Origin: Oreocharis arfaki
Taxonomy: Eukaryota; Chordata; Aves; Passeriformes; Paramythiidae
NCBI GenBank assembly: GCA_013398015.1
Contig: VZRR01005769.1
Span: 1,010,974 to 1,074,973 of the forward strand
DNA length: 64,000 nucleotides
Direction: 5' to 3'
The notes under the pieces are model-generated. The model had not been told where the DNA came from, ran no database searches, and saw only the letters and a list, made by a program, of their open reading frames with translations. Shown here in pieces: positions 29,657-43,800 of the stretch. Each line of letters starts with the position of its first letter. Position 1 is the first letter of the stretch. A program made the translations under genes and the position numbers.

Positions 29657-32600
29657 GCTGGCCTAAAAGAGTTTACACAGCTGTGAGTGATAAAATATAG
29701 CAGCCATGGCAACCCACTCTCCAGTATTCTGATAATGCATCAGAAATGAGGCTATTAGAATTATTAATTCACATTAGCGGCTATTAAAATTACTACCTGC
29801 AGATTCACAGCCTGAAAATCCTTTTCTATTTCTAAGAGAAGGTTCAATTGCAGAGGGAACCTTTTTGCTAAATAGGTGCACTGTATTGTATGCTAGACAT
29901 TATGGGAAGTCCAACAGATAATAAAGCTCACATTGAGCTTTATGTAGCTGCTTTGTAACGCAAGCCTAGCAGATGTAATTCTTCATTCTTTTAATGATGG
30001 CAAAGAACCAATACACCCCTAATAGCAGTAACAATAACTGGACTCTTACTGGTTCCCTGGAAGCTAATACTAGAAATTCAACTTACTACAGAGTATTTCA
30101 TTAAATAGCAAGTGACATACAAAATGTTCTACACTGGTCGGTAATAAACAAAGCCAACAGAAACCGGCAGAAAAACTGAGCCAGGCCCATAGAAAGGTTT
30201 TGTAGAGATGCTGTGGTGAGACCCAGGGAGTCCTGCAGAGATTTGGCTACATCCTTTCCATCCCCCATTAACTTAACTCAAAATGCAATTGCATGCTGTT
30301 TTAAGTAAAAGAAGAAACACTATTACACCAAGGCCACAGCAGGAAATAATCAGGGGGAACAGCAACATGGCAGAGAAAGAACATTTTATTTATGGAAATG
30401 AGCAGGAAAAGTAACACAAAAACTAGAAGCCAAATAGGTACCAGTAGAAATGAAAAACAAGCAAAGGACATGAGCTTGGATCACAACCAGGTTTTAGGAA
30501 TTCACATCACAGTTTATTTCCTTTAAGATCTCATGTACCAAAAATGGATATGACATCCAGTGTTCTTTCAAAAAAATTATCATCCTTAGAAAGAGAAGAG
30601 GAAAACAAAAGTATTCATAAAATGAAATTTAGCACATCCCCACAGGCTAGATACAGCGAATGATGTAGGTGTACACAACTGGGCTTGAGGAGCCTTAACA
30701 CTAAATGCTATTCTAAATTCTTTTTCCCTGGTCACCACCTAACTCAAGAACAGCCTGAATTTCTTAAGGATTTATTTTTTCACAAAGTTCTCTCTGGGCC
30801 TACAGACATTTGTTTCTACATATTCAAATATTACTTCCTGCAAAACTCTATCAATAATATCTGTATCTGTAGAAGTATATATTTAGCCATCAAAGCTTCT
30901 TTTGGAGCATGGAATGAGGCTCTCAGCAAATAAAGTCACTCATTTTCAAAAATGGTGGGAATACTCTCCTAACAAATAAAAGGGCAGTAATACTTAAGGT
31001 TATTAATTTTTTGACCTAAGGTTTATTTCTTCCTGGGGATGTCCAGACTGACAAACATTGGATGTCCATATTGCAGCCTTCCCAATGCTCTTGGGGCTGT
31101 GCCTAGAAAATTTTAGTGTAGTGTAGCTGTGCCAGCGAAAAACAGCAACTCTGGGTGCACTTATAATACTAAGAAGGTGGAAGTAGAAATTTGGCTTAGT
31201 CCAGCTTCGCATGCAAAGTCAAAGAAATTAGGCATGCCAGAAAATGTTATTGATGGTCCTTACAAGAGATGACCAAGTAACAAAAATATTTGTCAATGAC
31301 CTTAACTGTAAAATTTCCAAGGACTACAATTCTGTGGTATCAGTGCCCCGCCCTTTTCCTGTTTTTCCTCAGGCATTCAGACAAACATTGCTGGATATGG
31401 TTTTACTCACACAGGTATCAGCATCCCTGCACAACCAAAGGGCTTCATGCGTGAAGATAAGTATTTGTTATTTCTTTTTCCCCACTTGCTGTTCATCAGC
31501 TCAAGTTCATGTCAGCAGGATGACTCATGTGCTTCTGTTTAGCACGTGCTTAATGCTCAGCTGAGTGGAGCAGGGCCCGCTGTGGCTGCAGAGCCCAGTT
31601 TGCCAGCAGGGATGGGAGAGGAGAGCAGCTCGTGCCCCATGGACCAGGACACACATGCCACCACACTGGCAACTGCTGAGCACTGCTTCATGCCATGGAG
31701 AGTGCTCACCCAGGACCCCACAGATACAGCCACCCTTCCTAAGGTCACAGAAGTGTCAGGGAAGTATTTTTGCCTGAGAACTTGCTGACTTGTAAAAAAT
31801 GAAAGTTCCGGCAGAAGCGGATTGGTTTTGACATCACGTTCTGTTTTGTTTTTCAAATTAATGCTGGGAAAAAAAAATCTTAAAACCTTCTAAAAGGCAA
31901 AATCACCTTCCTCTATACAGTTTCTGTGCAATGGACTAAAGAGCAGTTATTTTTCCCTGGATCAAAAAGAGATTTTTAGAAAACATTCGAAGTGAAAGAT
32001 AAACAAAACTTAGGAGGGAATAGCTGGAGAGATCATATGACTCAGAACGGGCACAAGAAAATATTAGAGTCAAGTAGGCAAAAATCACCAAGTGTTTTTT
32101 CAACTTTTTCACCTTTTTTCAGCTTTTCACCTCGCAAGATGGAGACCCTAAGAAGCTGGCTGAAGGGGGCGGAGGAAGTAGTGGATGTGACAAAGCACTT
32201 CCTTTTTTTCTTCTCCCACACCATGAGTACATTTGCAGAGATTTTCAGTATGACATGATAAGCCCCTAAAAATACACCAGAGTACATATCCCAGAAAGCA
32301 GCCCAGTACTGGAAGAAAAGTTGAAGTATCCAAGTACATTATTATTCCTTACAGAAGTGCCCACAGTTTAAAGAAAGAGTCGGGTTTATAGTAAAATTAA
32401 GTTGGACAATTGCTGAAGGATACATGATGAAATCTTCAGTGGGTCAGGGAGATGGACTCCAGGAATGCATAGGTCATTCCAGACATGACTCCTGGGAGAT
32501 GTTCCCCATGCCCCACACATCACTGCTTCAGAGTGGCTTTGCAGAGGGAGCAGACACTTCCACAGCAAAACAGCCTTCAAATTATTATTTCTGCTAATAA

Positions 32601-35600
32601 TATCATCTGACAAAAGCAGTTTAAAATCATTTGCTTCTTTCTACTTTAACATTTTCTGTGTGTTTTCCTTCAGATCATCATCTTTCAAGTCACCACAAAG
32701 GAGCAGCTTCCATACATTGCCCATTGACTAAATGACTGCTACTACTTTTAGTCAATCTGATTTTAAATTAATCTCACATTAAAATCTAAATAAGGGAAGA
32801 TTTCAGTTTTTACTTGGAAGATGGAAGGAAGAGCAATGTGGGACTGTACCAGCTGCAGCTTTAGAGCTTTATTTGGAAGGCTACAAGGACACACTTTATT
32901 TCCTTAAGGATCTCAAAGGCCTGGACTAATTAGTACTTATTAGAAAACAAATTAGAAATGCATTTTATTTCTCCATATGGTGAAAGAAGGAGCTACAGTA
33001 AAGGGGTGGGATAGCATAAGAGCTGAGATGTTGATTTGCAATGCATAATTTATTTGGCTAATTTTGCCTTTTCTTTTATGTCTATGCTTTGTCTATGAAG
33101 AGGTAACAACTTCCTTCAATCTAACCATTGTTCTAAACTATTCGTCAAATAATTTCTGCTATGTAGCTCATTTGTGAACAGTTCATTGCATATATTTGAT
33201 CATTACAATTCAAAATTGTAGTGGGAAAAATAATTGAAATACATGTTACCTTAATTTTTTTTATTTGATAGTATGGATACCAGTATGACCTTTTTTATGC
33301 GAGTGTGCTTGATTTTACTTTTTTGTTTTTGTCAGCATAAATTCTTCAAATTTAACTTAAAACTGCTTTAACTATAATTGCTGTGTAAGAGAAAACAGGC
33401 ACCACCAGAATTAAGTAGAATTCATGGAAGTTTAGACCTTATTCTCACTGTTTTGTGAATGTTTCTCCCAAGATGTATTTCATGTATGTAGAAGGTAAAC
33501 CTGGTCAGTGAGTAAATACAGTAATAGAAATCTGATTTTTGAAAGGTAATGAATACTCAGAGACAAAATCAAAGCTATTTCAGTAGCTGCTGTCAGAAAC
33601 ACCCTATGGCAACCCTGTCATAACCTCACAACCAATTTGCTATTTCTGTTTGTAAAAGACAGGGATTTCCAGTATTTTGAGGCTGGAATGAAGAACCTGC
33701 AGTTCATAATGCCTCGAGTACACTAAAAGTGGGAACACTGATCACTTTGTTGATCACGGCCTGAAACTGTTCAGCACCAGGTGACACCAGCACTAACACC
33801 TGCAGAATGCCACCACAGAGATGGTTACTATCCTGTGGTGATGGAGGTCAGAGTATCTCAAATTCACAGTTCTTACCTCTCTTTCCTGAGTAGGACATAG
33901 TGATTACCAACATAAAGCCATGATTTTCAGCCCAAATCCTCACCGCTAGCTCTAGGACTAGTTTAAATATGGAAAGATGGTGTTTTCCCCATACCCGAAG
34001 TTCAGGCCTTTGATTTCTGAGAGGTCTCCTATTCAACAGGCTCAGAACTGTTTCTAGTAATCTGCCAAGCACACTTGTTGTGAATATCATGTGGTGTGGA
34101 TGATGTATTGCCAGTGTGCTGGGTGTGCTTTCAGCCCACCTACAAAACAGGGTTCCTTAGGGAAGAATGGGCAGAAACACCAGATTTGTTCATCCCAAAC
34201 AATTTCTCATATTTGTCTGCTCCAGGCAATTTCAAAAGAGAAAATTATGCACAGATAGAAGTAATTATGTCTATATGTATGCTGTAATTGCAAGAACAAT
34301 GATTCTAAATATTCCTTTTAATTCCCCCTACACGTGCCTCAGTCTAAACTTTCATCTTTAGATCCCAAAATATGAAGGGCACGTGCAGCCTAGTCCCATT
34401 AGTAAGACATCTAAATCCTTTGGAAGCAACCACATAGCTTTCATGCTACTAAACATTCCAAGAAAAGGCATTTTATATACCTACTAGAAGGACAAAATAT
34501 AAAAACAATCTATGTAAGCATGAAAACCTGGAGGAATTGATTTTATCCCTGGATTAAATGTTTTTGTTCACTATTTGTAGATTCCCGCCAGGCATAATTT
34601 ATTTTATTCCAGTGAGAGGAAAAGGATACAAGATCTGTAATCTTCCTTAAAATGTTTTTTGGCTAGAAAACGCTTCTAATTTGTAGGATGCATTTCTCCA
34701 TCAATGTTACAGAACTGCATGCTTAATTTATACAAACTGTAAGTATGCATGGATCATACGTAGTTTTTCAAATTATGAAAGACTTGTTTTTCTCTGTTGA
34801 TTTCCTTTCTTGACAGGACTGAGCTCACCTTTCAACCACCTCTTTTAAGAGCACTTTGCTAATCTATAGGTAGTTTATAAACTCTTTTCTCACTTCAAAA
34901 ATGTTTTCTCCAGTATGTTCCACATTCAGAACTGTATTTCAAAGTGCCACTTTAATCCTTTTTATCTTTCTGATAACTTAGGGATTGGTCATTACTTGGT
35001 TATTCTGGTCACATTTCACTGTTCTTCACTGAAATCTCAATGGAGAAGGAATGCTTTAGGCAAAATGAACTCTGAACTTCTGTGTCATCAAAATCTTAAT
35101 GTAAGTATATTGAATACAGCCTGCACAGCTAAGCCTAAAATCATGAGAAACACATCACATTATAAAAATTGCACCAGCACAAAAGTGGAAGATTTTGTGA
35201 AAAAGAAATTTCATTTCTTGGTGTTATTTATTACAGCTCCAGGTATTTAATGAATCTAAAAATTAAAAGTTTTGAAAATATTCATATAAAATAGAAGAAT
35301 GGCAATGCAAGGAAGCTAACTCCAAGACCCTCCTGCTCCCTCCTTAACAAACCATAATGCTTTTTTACTCTCCATAAGCTATTAAATGATTTTGCTTTCT
35401 AAAATTACAAAACTAGGATGTTTTCTTCATTTGAATACTTACAGGTCATGCTGACACCATAAAAGCTAATGTGCATACTCTTTTTTAAATACCATTACAG
35501 CTCCAAGGAAGTAGTGCTTATCATAAAATTGTGTTTAAATTAAAAAGAGATATTAGCATGAGTTAAAATGTCCTTTTCTCTTTCATTCTTTTAATACTTT

Positions 35601-36744
35601 ATCTCTCAGGTATCATAAGAAAACTGCAAGTTTTCTAAAAAAGCCATTTTTGACATAGGTGTTTTGGTACATACTTTTCATGTATGTCTCCACATCATTA
35701 TTACATTAAATCACCACTTCCAAAGAGGATTTTGTCTTCTTCGCTTCGTGTTCTGCATTAGTTATCAAACCTGCTGCTTCCTTCTTGGTACAGACCAATT
35801 TTTCACAGCTTAATACTCAAATTATTATCTTAAAATTCCTAAAATGCAGTTCCACCATGGCTTAGCCACTTCTGCCGCTTTTAAAATCACTACTTATTAA
35901 TGTTAATCATGTTAGAATGCTGGGTTTTCTTAACTAGTATAAGAGCTTAAGTTTTTAATCTGAGTCTTTTTTTCCCCCTCACAAATTTCCAGAAAATTGC
36001 TAGGATTAAAATACCATAAAGATTTCCTTTCAACCCATGTGAGCCTGTAAGCCAGGTTGCTTAGAAGTGAATCTTTTATCCCATTCAAATGACATACGTG
36101 CAGACTGATAAAAAGCATGATCTGTAGCACATGTGTGTTCACTCCAGCAGGGCATTTGCACACCTTGCATGCTGTGGTTAACAAAAAAGTAAGAACTGAG
36201 GAAATCTTGTTACAAGCAGCTATTTCTTCCCTTCACCTTCATCATGTACCTATCTATCACCCGTCTTTTATACACCTTTTGAGTGTCGCTCTAGGTTAAA
36301 CACGTAAGGCTTTTAAGCTGTGCAGACACTGAAGGGTAGTGAAAGCTGGGTTTCCATTCAGAAGAATAAAGGTGACCCTACAGAGGAAGCCAAGCCAATC
36401 TATTTCGTTGTAATTGATTATCTGGGGGAAAGGAGATGGACAAATTAACTCTTCACCATCAGTGCTCTCCAAGACAGGCAGTGTATCCACCTGTGGTCAC
36501 ACTGGGACTGCAAGAGATAAATGTGACTTCTTCTCTGGCAATATGTCAGCCAGTTTCAGCAGCAGCTTGGAAGCTTGAGGAATGACTTAATTTTGCAACC
36601 TGGATCTTGGAAGTGAGTTGAGCACAAATGCATTAGACCAGATAGTTCTGATTCCTCATAAGAACTAAAGATAGAATTTTTGCAAAACTACATAACCATT
36701 AGTTTTCTTAAAGAATGCATGTCTCAGTCCTTGCAATTCTGTTG
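29657..36744. other. intergenic DNA, no gene recognised
   Basis: This is AT-rich sequence with one GC-richer patch at about 31540-31790. In that patch three overlapping short frames on both strands mark GC content rather than coding. A pair of ATTA-rich near-identical 17-mers occurs at 29750-29766 and 29779-29795. No gene, RNA or identifiable transposon was found before the LINE fossil that follows. Confidence 0.55.
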
Positions 36745-37800
36745 CTATTATATTGCTCCGCAATCTCCTTTCTGAAGGTCCTCCAGAAGGAAGATGGGGA
36801 TAAATAAACCAGTTTGGAACATTAATGTGTCCTTCGACCATTTTTTTCAGGTCCATTTGTGTTAGAAGAATAGTACAGAGACTGTTCTAGTCTCACTGAT
36901 TGTTGGTTTCTCCTTAGCAGTGGACAAAATCTCAGATGTCTGTTGTAATTTCTTAGATCAGTCAGTGGTGTTTGATACTCATGCTCCTTGGTTGTGATAA
37001 ACAGCACAGCTTTTATGCTATCACTCACTTGAGTGATTTTGTTCTTTCCTCTCCAAATGTCAACTTCAGTTCCCACTGAACTCAACTGCAAAACTGCTTT
37101 AGGCTTCAACTAAAACAGGTTTGGGCCCCAGGAGATGAAAGAAAGTGATTTTGATCAATTGCTCATCTGCCCAAAGAACACTTTCACACAGGTTCTGCCA
37201 GGCTATATTTTAGCGCACCTCCTCTATGTGATGCTGAGAGAGATAATAACACAGTTTGGGCTGTTGTGCTTTCAAGATGCAGGTGACACGCTGCTCTATG
37301 CCTCATTTTCATCAAACACAGATGGCGCGGCATCTTTGCTTTGCCTGCGCCTGGCAGAGATTAATACTTAGATAAGGGCAAGCCGACAGAAGCTTCATTT
37401 AGACAAGATGGAGGAGGGGCTATTGTGTAAGGGAAAATAGGCGTCATCTTTTCCACTTCCCATTTGGGAGGATTTTGACCTGGAGTGTGTTTGGATTCCT
37501 GTTGCTATTTGAAATCGCAGGTGGGTTTGAGGGCCCAAGACAGCTTTTCATATCTGCTTCAGTTAGACATCTATCACATTTCTTCTTGGCTTTGGACAGT
37601 GCCACCTCTACTCCATGCCTTTTTAAATTCTAGACTTAATTATTGTGATGTGCTCTATATGGGGCTACAGATGAGGACCAACTGGAAACAATAGTGCGTG
37701 CTGAAACCAGCTGCTTGCCTGGCTGGCAGCAGGAGCCACTGAGCATACACCAGATAGTGTCTCTGGCAAAAGTTCTGTTTTCCTCCCCACCAAAGGAACG
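36745..37800 (+). mobile_element. L2-clade LINE fossil, reverse-transcriptase region
   Basis: Translated pieces on the plus strand follow the order of an L2-type reverse transcriptase. Bases 36869-36994 read open for 42 codons from a STETVLVSL segment (TETALV in the family) to DQSVVFDTHAP (family: DLSAAFDTVDH). Then 37195-37245 gives LPGYILAHLLYVMLREI, matching the VPQGSxLSPLLFN block. Bases 37270-37299 give FQDAGDTLLY, matching the YADDTQLY catalytic box with the first catalytic Asp replaced by Gly. Bases 37629-37667 give SRLNYCDVLYMGL (family: SRLDYCNALYxGLP), and 37695-37739 continues as VLKPAACLAGSRSH. Frame changes and several stops separate these blocks, so the element is dead. The endonuclease and 3' end were not found. 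The ends are approximate, and the clade is from motif memory. Confidence 0.8.
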
Positions 37801-40800
37801 GTTCCCTCCCTATTGAAACTGGCTCCTACACTGAATTAGTGCTAAATGACCTGGGTTCTATCTTCCTGAAAAAACATCTCCTGCCAAGTGAAGTCTCAAA
37901 GCAATTTCTGACAGTATAATGTTAGAGCTCTAGATTTAAACAAATAGGAGGCAGTAGCAATGCTTTTAAAACAAACAGCTCTCAGCTTCAAAATTGGCTT
38001 CCCCAACTACTCCAACAGAGCCCAAATGTGTTAAGCTTGGCACAGTAAATGACCCTTCACTTTTCCCTAGCTTTGGATTATCACCGCACTTATCACAAAG
38101 GACTCGTTAGAGAATCCTGTAGTAATTGCATCTGTATTCATGATCTTTTTAACAACATCATTAATACTGCACTGGAGTTATGGACTCCTCATGAAATTAT
38201 ATTAAACTGACACCAAGAGCTTGAACTTTGGATTCTTATTCTAAAGATTCCATCCGTGACCCATTGCCCCTCAAAATGTGTGGTTCAGATAAGCACTCTC
38301 AGGATTCAATATTTTTCTGACCTGCCTCTTGAGTCAGCAAAGTGGTTTGGAAAGCTCAAGAGAGTAGCCTTATTTATTACATTTCAACACTTATTTTTTC
38401 TAATTCTCACTAAAACCAGGACCTACAGAGAGAAATTCTTAGGACATTAAAAAACTCCTCTCAAATTCCAGAAGGCCTTTATGTTTAGTCTTAAGATAGG
38501 AAAAGGCTGTCACTTCTTATTGCAGCCAAATCATCCATTACAGGGGACAGCTTAAGCAGAATATCCCTGTCAGAAGTTTTACTACTATGTACTTAATGCA
38601 GAATACTGAAACATTTTCTATTAGACAAATATTGTTATCTGTATCCACGTCAGATAATGCTATTCTCTATCAGCAGTGAAACTGCCAAAATGGTGTAAGA
38701 TACTCGGGACTGAGCTATGAGTTTATGAGATCAACAGTGGCAGAATTTGTTTTTTATGGTAATAGACTAAGAATCTAATTCCTTCCTTCATTACTCCAGC
38801 TGACCAGTTCAGACGTTATCTGAATACAATGTCTCTGTCTCAAATACTCTGAGTAAATGGGATTGAGATGTAATTTATAATTCTTGGAAGGGAAAATATT
38901 TCATTACTTCCTATATAGACTACATATGCCAGTAATAATTTAAATTCCTAAAGATATGCAGGTGCTTGGATGGAAAAAGTAGACATTTCGTTTCCTTAGT
39001 CTCTGCTTCACTTAATTGGATTTTACTGAGCATTTTAAATCGGCTGAGACTTTTGATCAACTGCACATTCACCATCACTTCCAAGAGCTTTCACAACACT
39101 ACAGACCTGAATATCTATCTGACAGACATATTTTTGAATCTACTAACAGTTCCTTACTAAGATATTTTCATCAAAAATGTAAAACCTTATAAAAAATTCA
39201 AATGTTTTGGTTCAGTTGAGGCCCTCAGTTAGAATAATGTCATCTCATGTCTACATGGCATGGCGTTGTTTTTATTTGGGGGCTTTTAATGCTACAGTGA
39301 TAGTGATTTCAAAGTTTCTAGCTCCTTTTTAAGAGACAACTGCACTATTCTTGATTTTGATCTGTCACCACCTTGCCACAGTATGATATTCCAGGTTTCT
39401 TGTTTTGAGTAAATGTATTTTTTTATCATTGCAGCTTGATAAAACAGAAGCCCATTTTGAACAATAAAGCATAAGTAATGTATTTCTATTTTTATATGTT
39501 TTCTTGGACATGATTGCAATTTATGAGAAAAACCACTATAATTATGAATGCAAATGATTTCACAGTTACTGCAACAGATTTTGTTTATATATGTTAAACT
39601 ATGCTGAGAAAGAGCCGGCTTTGATCTGGGAAACTCATTAATGTCTTTGCAAAACAGCAATCAGAACATGGTATACAGCAGCGATAGTGACTGTGGTTCA
39701 CCAGGATGTGAGTCAAACAACGCCAGCTTTGAAATTCAGACACCCTCTTGTGTCAGTACACAAAGGTGGAGCATAGGGAAAGTAGTAAGACTTTTTAAAT
39801 TAAATTGTTTTAAGATTGTGTTTCTAGCCTGATAGAAATAACACCAAAATTTATTAAATCAATAGAATTATGTTTCCTACCAAGGCAAGGCAGAAGTTCC
39901 AGGGAGGACTGACAGTGCATATCCATATCCTGTGAAATCAGAAGGTGAGGGTGCAAGCTTGAGCATTCAGCCCTTGATGTCTGCTCTGCATTCTCTTTCA
40001 TAGTGGTTTGGACTATTCCCCTTACATCTCTTCAACATGAAGCTTGGGTTCATCCTGAGGTTAGCTTCCACTAAGGAGCAGCATGGATGAGGCCATACTG
40101 TGTTTAGCTGTCTCCATCTGTCACCATCCTCCAACACTAACCCAGAAGACCTCGTATTCTCACATGCAACCCAAAATATTCACACAACACTCCAGGGCAT
40201 GTGTATACTCTCCACATCACACTTATTAAAATCCCACTCTTGAGGCTGTAAGGCGGTTTCCTCATTAGCAGCCTGGCCTGTGGACCCAGGCCTGACGACA
40301 AGTGCTGTTAACACCATGTCAACAGATGTCTGAGGAACACTGTGGAGCCAGCCTGGGCCTCACCGAGACAGCAACCCTCCTTTCAGCGTGCAAAAGGAAA
40401 GCCCAGGAGAGGAGAGACAGCCAGATGCCCCGAAAGAATCATCAGGGTATTGCACCATCCACAGGCCATACCAGTAGCACCACACAAGTTAAAAAATCAG
40501 TAGTTACCCTGAGAGCAACATCTAAAAGACATTCTTTGCCTTCCCCTTACCCAGTTTCCTGACACCTATTCACACTTCAGTGTTTAGCTCGTTCACAGTT
40601 GGCCCAGGTGAGCTTAGGATGTAGGTAAGCCTTACACAAGGCATAGGGAATATCTGTGGGTCATCCAGGAAATGAGCACAAGATGGGCACTGTGCTGGAC
40701 AGGCTTGAGACTTGGAAGACGGAGCCGGGAGGTATAGCACGAGAAGCGCCATTCACCACTGACTTCAGTGTTTTCTCACAACTCACCATCACACAGATGG

Positions 40801-43800
40801 GCTTCTACAGTGTGGTGGAAACACACACAGGCCTCTCTTACAGAAAATGTGAGATCCGCTCCTGGATGTGGTGGGGAGCACATCAGCACAGCAATATGGG
40901 GTGGTACCCCTCTGTCCTTCTCAAAGACACCCTCCTCCCTCCAGCAGGGCATTTGAAGTAACAGACACTGGACCCACTCCCCCCTGCCAAAGAGCAAGAT
41001 CTCGCACTGTGGAATACTGACACACTTCCTAGAGCTGTCAGCCAGACCAGCTGAAAGCCCTGTGCACCCTGGTTTGGCTACACAGAAATCTGACCTATCA
41101 CCTAGGAGATGAGTAATAGGAATTTGGGAAGGGGAGAGATGATGAATTCTTTGCATGTCCTCATGCTCAAAATCCTCCTAGAAACCCAGCCTGGAGGATC
41201 TGCAGGGCCTGATCCTGAGGTAGCAGCAGAGGCACTGCTCTCCACAGTGGGCAGCTGAGCAACAAGTGGTAGTATGTAGGCTCACCCTTCACTTTGATTG
41301 CTTCCTCTCCATACCAAAAAACATGTTCATCAAAAAAGTAGCCCTGCATTTTGGTTAACTCTCACATTGATAGTTTTCCACTTGCTGGACAGCACCAGTT
41401 TTTGCAAAGATGTAGTAATTTTCTGTGCAGCTACTTGGTGACCAAATGGGTTAGAGTTCGTGCTCTGGCCTCATGGCAACTAACTCAGTCTCATTTATGC
41501 AGGACAGCTTCATCCAGACTTCGTATAGGGAATGGTTCCTGACCCATGTTGACTCCCCTAAGTGCTGCCTGCACATACTAGCTCGCAGTGAATAAAACCA
41601 CCCTGAAATAATGACAATTATCAGTAGTGCTTAGGTCCACACCATACCTCATCAGTATATCTGTTTAATTAAGGTCTGCTTAATTCACTGAAATATGAAG
41701 CTGTTTCAAGTTGATATAAGTAGAGATTGGAATGACTGCAAGTTACAGAGCAACACTCTATCCTTGATTTATCCTTTAGACAAAGAAACTTTCTGGAGAC
41801 GGGAAAACAGGTTAACAACTGAACAAAATTAACCTAATCTGTTTCAATACATATGAAGTTGAGTTTGATGAAGACAATTTTCCGTGGGGCATAGGCAAGC
41901 AGCAGAGTCTCAGAAACACTTAGTTCAATGAGTGTTCCTTAGGTAAATCTTCTGATTAGTTGCCAAAGAATTGTTTCTTTTAAATGTTTGCAATACCTTA
42001 CTCTTCAATGAGAGCTGACTATGGCTGGCAGCATTCTCATTCTGAGGCAGTGGGTCAATAGGTTAATGTCTTGGCTAAAGACCCTGAGTGTGCTCCTCTT
42101 GGCAGTGCTGCAGCGTGGGCCAGAACGCAGCCACAGACCATAATAGTGAGCTTCAGGGCCCAAAACTCCCCTTCACCAAGGGAGACATTATACTCAAATA
42201 TCCTTAGCCTCTCTAAATACCTGTTGCTCTTTCTGATGGGTTTTAGCATCTACATGCAGTCTTGTCACTGTGTCTAGGGATACTAATCTTTTAAGCTATG
42301 TTTTTATTTTTGAAAGCAGTCAATTCATAAAATCTTCTCATTTCATCTGCAAAAGTGTGGGCCTTTGGAAAAATGAGGTCCAGCACACCTCTGGTCTTCT
42401 TTAGCCATAAAAAAAGGGTTACATTTAAAAGCAGAAATTGTTTGTTACCACTGTCTCATCACGAACTTAATATTTTTTTCTTCAGGTTCTACATTTACAT
42501 AATTAAGAACCATTTATACACTTTGGTTCTAAATTTTAATTCACCTTAAACTCTTCAAAGCAGAGTGTTCATAGTAAAGTTATACTTTACTTCAATGGAG
42601 ACCTGGAGAGATTCTGCAAATATGGATTAATGCAAAATGTATTACATATTTACTGATTGCAACAGGATCATATATGTATGCCACAAAATTGTCTTGTAAG
42701 ACAAAAATCAAGGCAGCAAATAAAAACAAAGCCCTTTCAATAAATCCAGTAAGTTCTGGTCGTTCTCAAAAATGTTATTTCAATTAGATTCAGGGAGTGA
42801 AACTGCACATGTCAAAAAATCGATTTCATTAATTTTCTCATGTTTCATCCAGATACTGTATCACAAAGGTCTGGAAGCCCAGTTCTAATTATGGGTGATT
42901 GGGTGAAAGGACATCTGAATTTATATTAACATGTGAACTTTCTGCATGAAGGATGCAGAGCTCTCCAGCAATGTGTTCAGTGTTTTACTAAGGAGCTGAA
43001 AAAACATCAGCTCCTATTCTGTGTCGTATGGCAGCTCAGGTTACTCACTCTTTTACAAGATTGCTCCATATCTTGCAGGATTAATTTGAAGTGGGGTTCT
43101 TGGCCATTGGTCACAGCATGTTATTTTCTTCCTAGCAGAAATCATCTTCATTCCAGTCAATAAAACCCAAGCACCTTTTGGATTCACTACATGCAATTGC
43201 CAAGCTGTTAAAGTGGGCTTTGACCTTTTTCTAGTCTATATGTGGTACCTGGCTTTGTCTGTTTATTACTCATTAAGATCTTTGTGATGGAAGAATTTGC
43301 CCCAAAGGAGGAGAAAATAATTGAAGGTTTTATGATATGCTATGGCATGATGAACAAGCCATGAAGGAAATCTTAAAAACAACATAACATATAAATGTCA
43401 GGGAGTTTGCATTCAAACACAAATCTCACCAGAATAAATCAAGGACTCTTACTAATCAAAGTCTGAAATAATCTTAAAGAACAAAGGTGTGTAAGACTTT
43501 AACTACAGGGATAAAAAAGGAGACTGTGTCATGATTATAAATCCTGCAACGATGACAAAGAAGCTTCAACACAGTATAGCAAACAGAGCAGTTGAAAACA
43601 AAAAAAGCAATGTCTCTGGATAGATTTAGAATAACATTGAATTTAATTTTTTTTTCACAGCAAACAAGATGTTCTCTGGCAAATGATATGAATCCTTTGT
43701 CAAGGCTGTCCAGATGGCCTTTGCGAATAAAATACTGCACACAGCAGTGACATACTTGTTGGACAGATAACTTACAGATTTGGAAACAGCCTGTTGGAGA

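Noticed and set aside
37068..37130. Possible ancient amniote repeat nested in the L2 fossil (CCCACTGAACTCAA...GGTTTGGGCCCC)
   Set aside because: The same bases can be read as the reverse-transcriptase segment before the VPQG block, so the two explanations compete and I did not list it separately.
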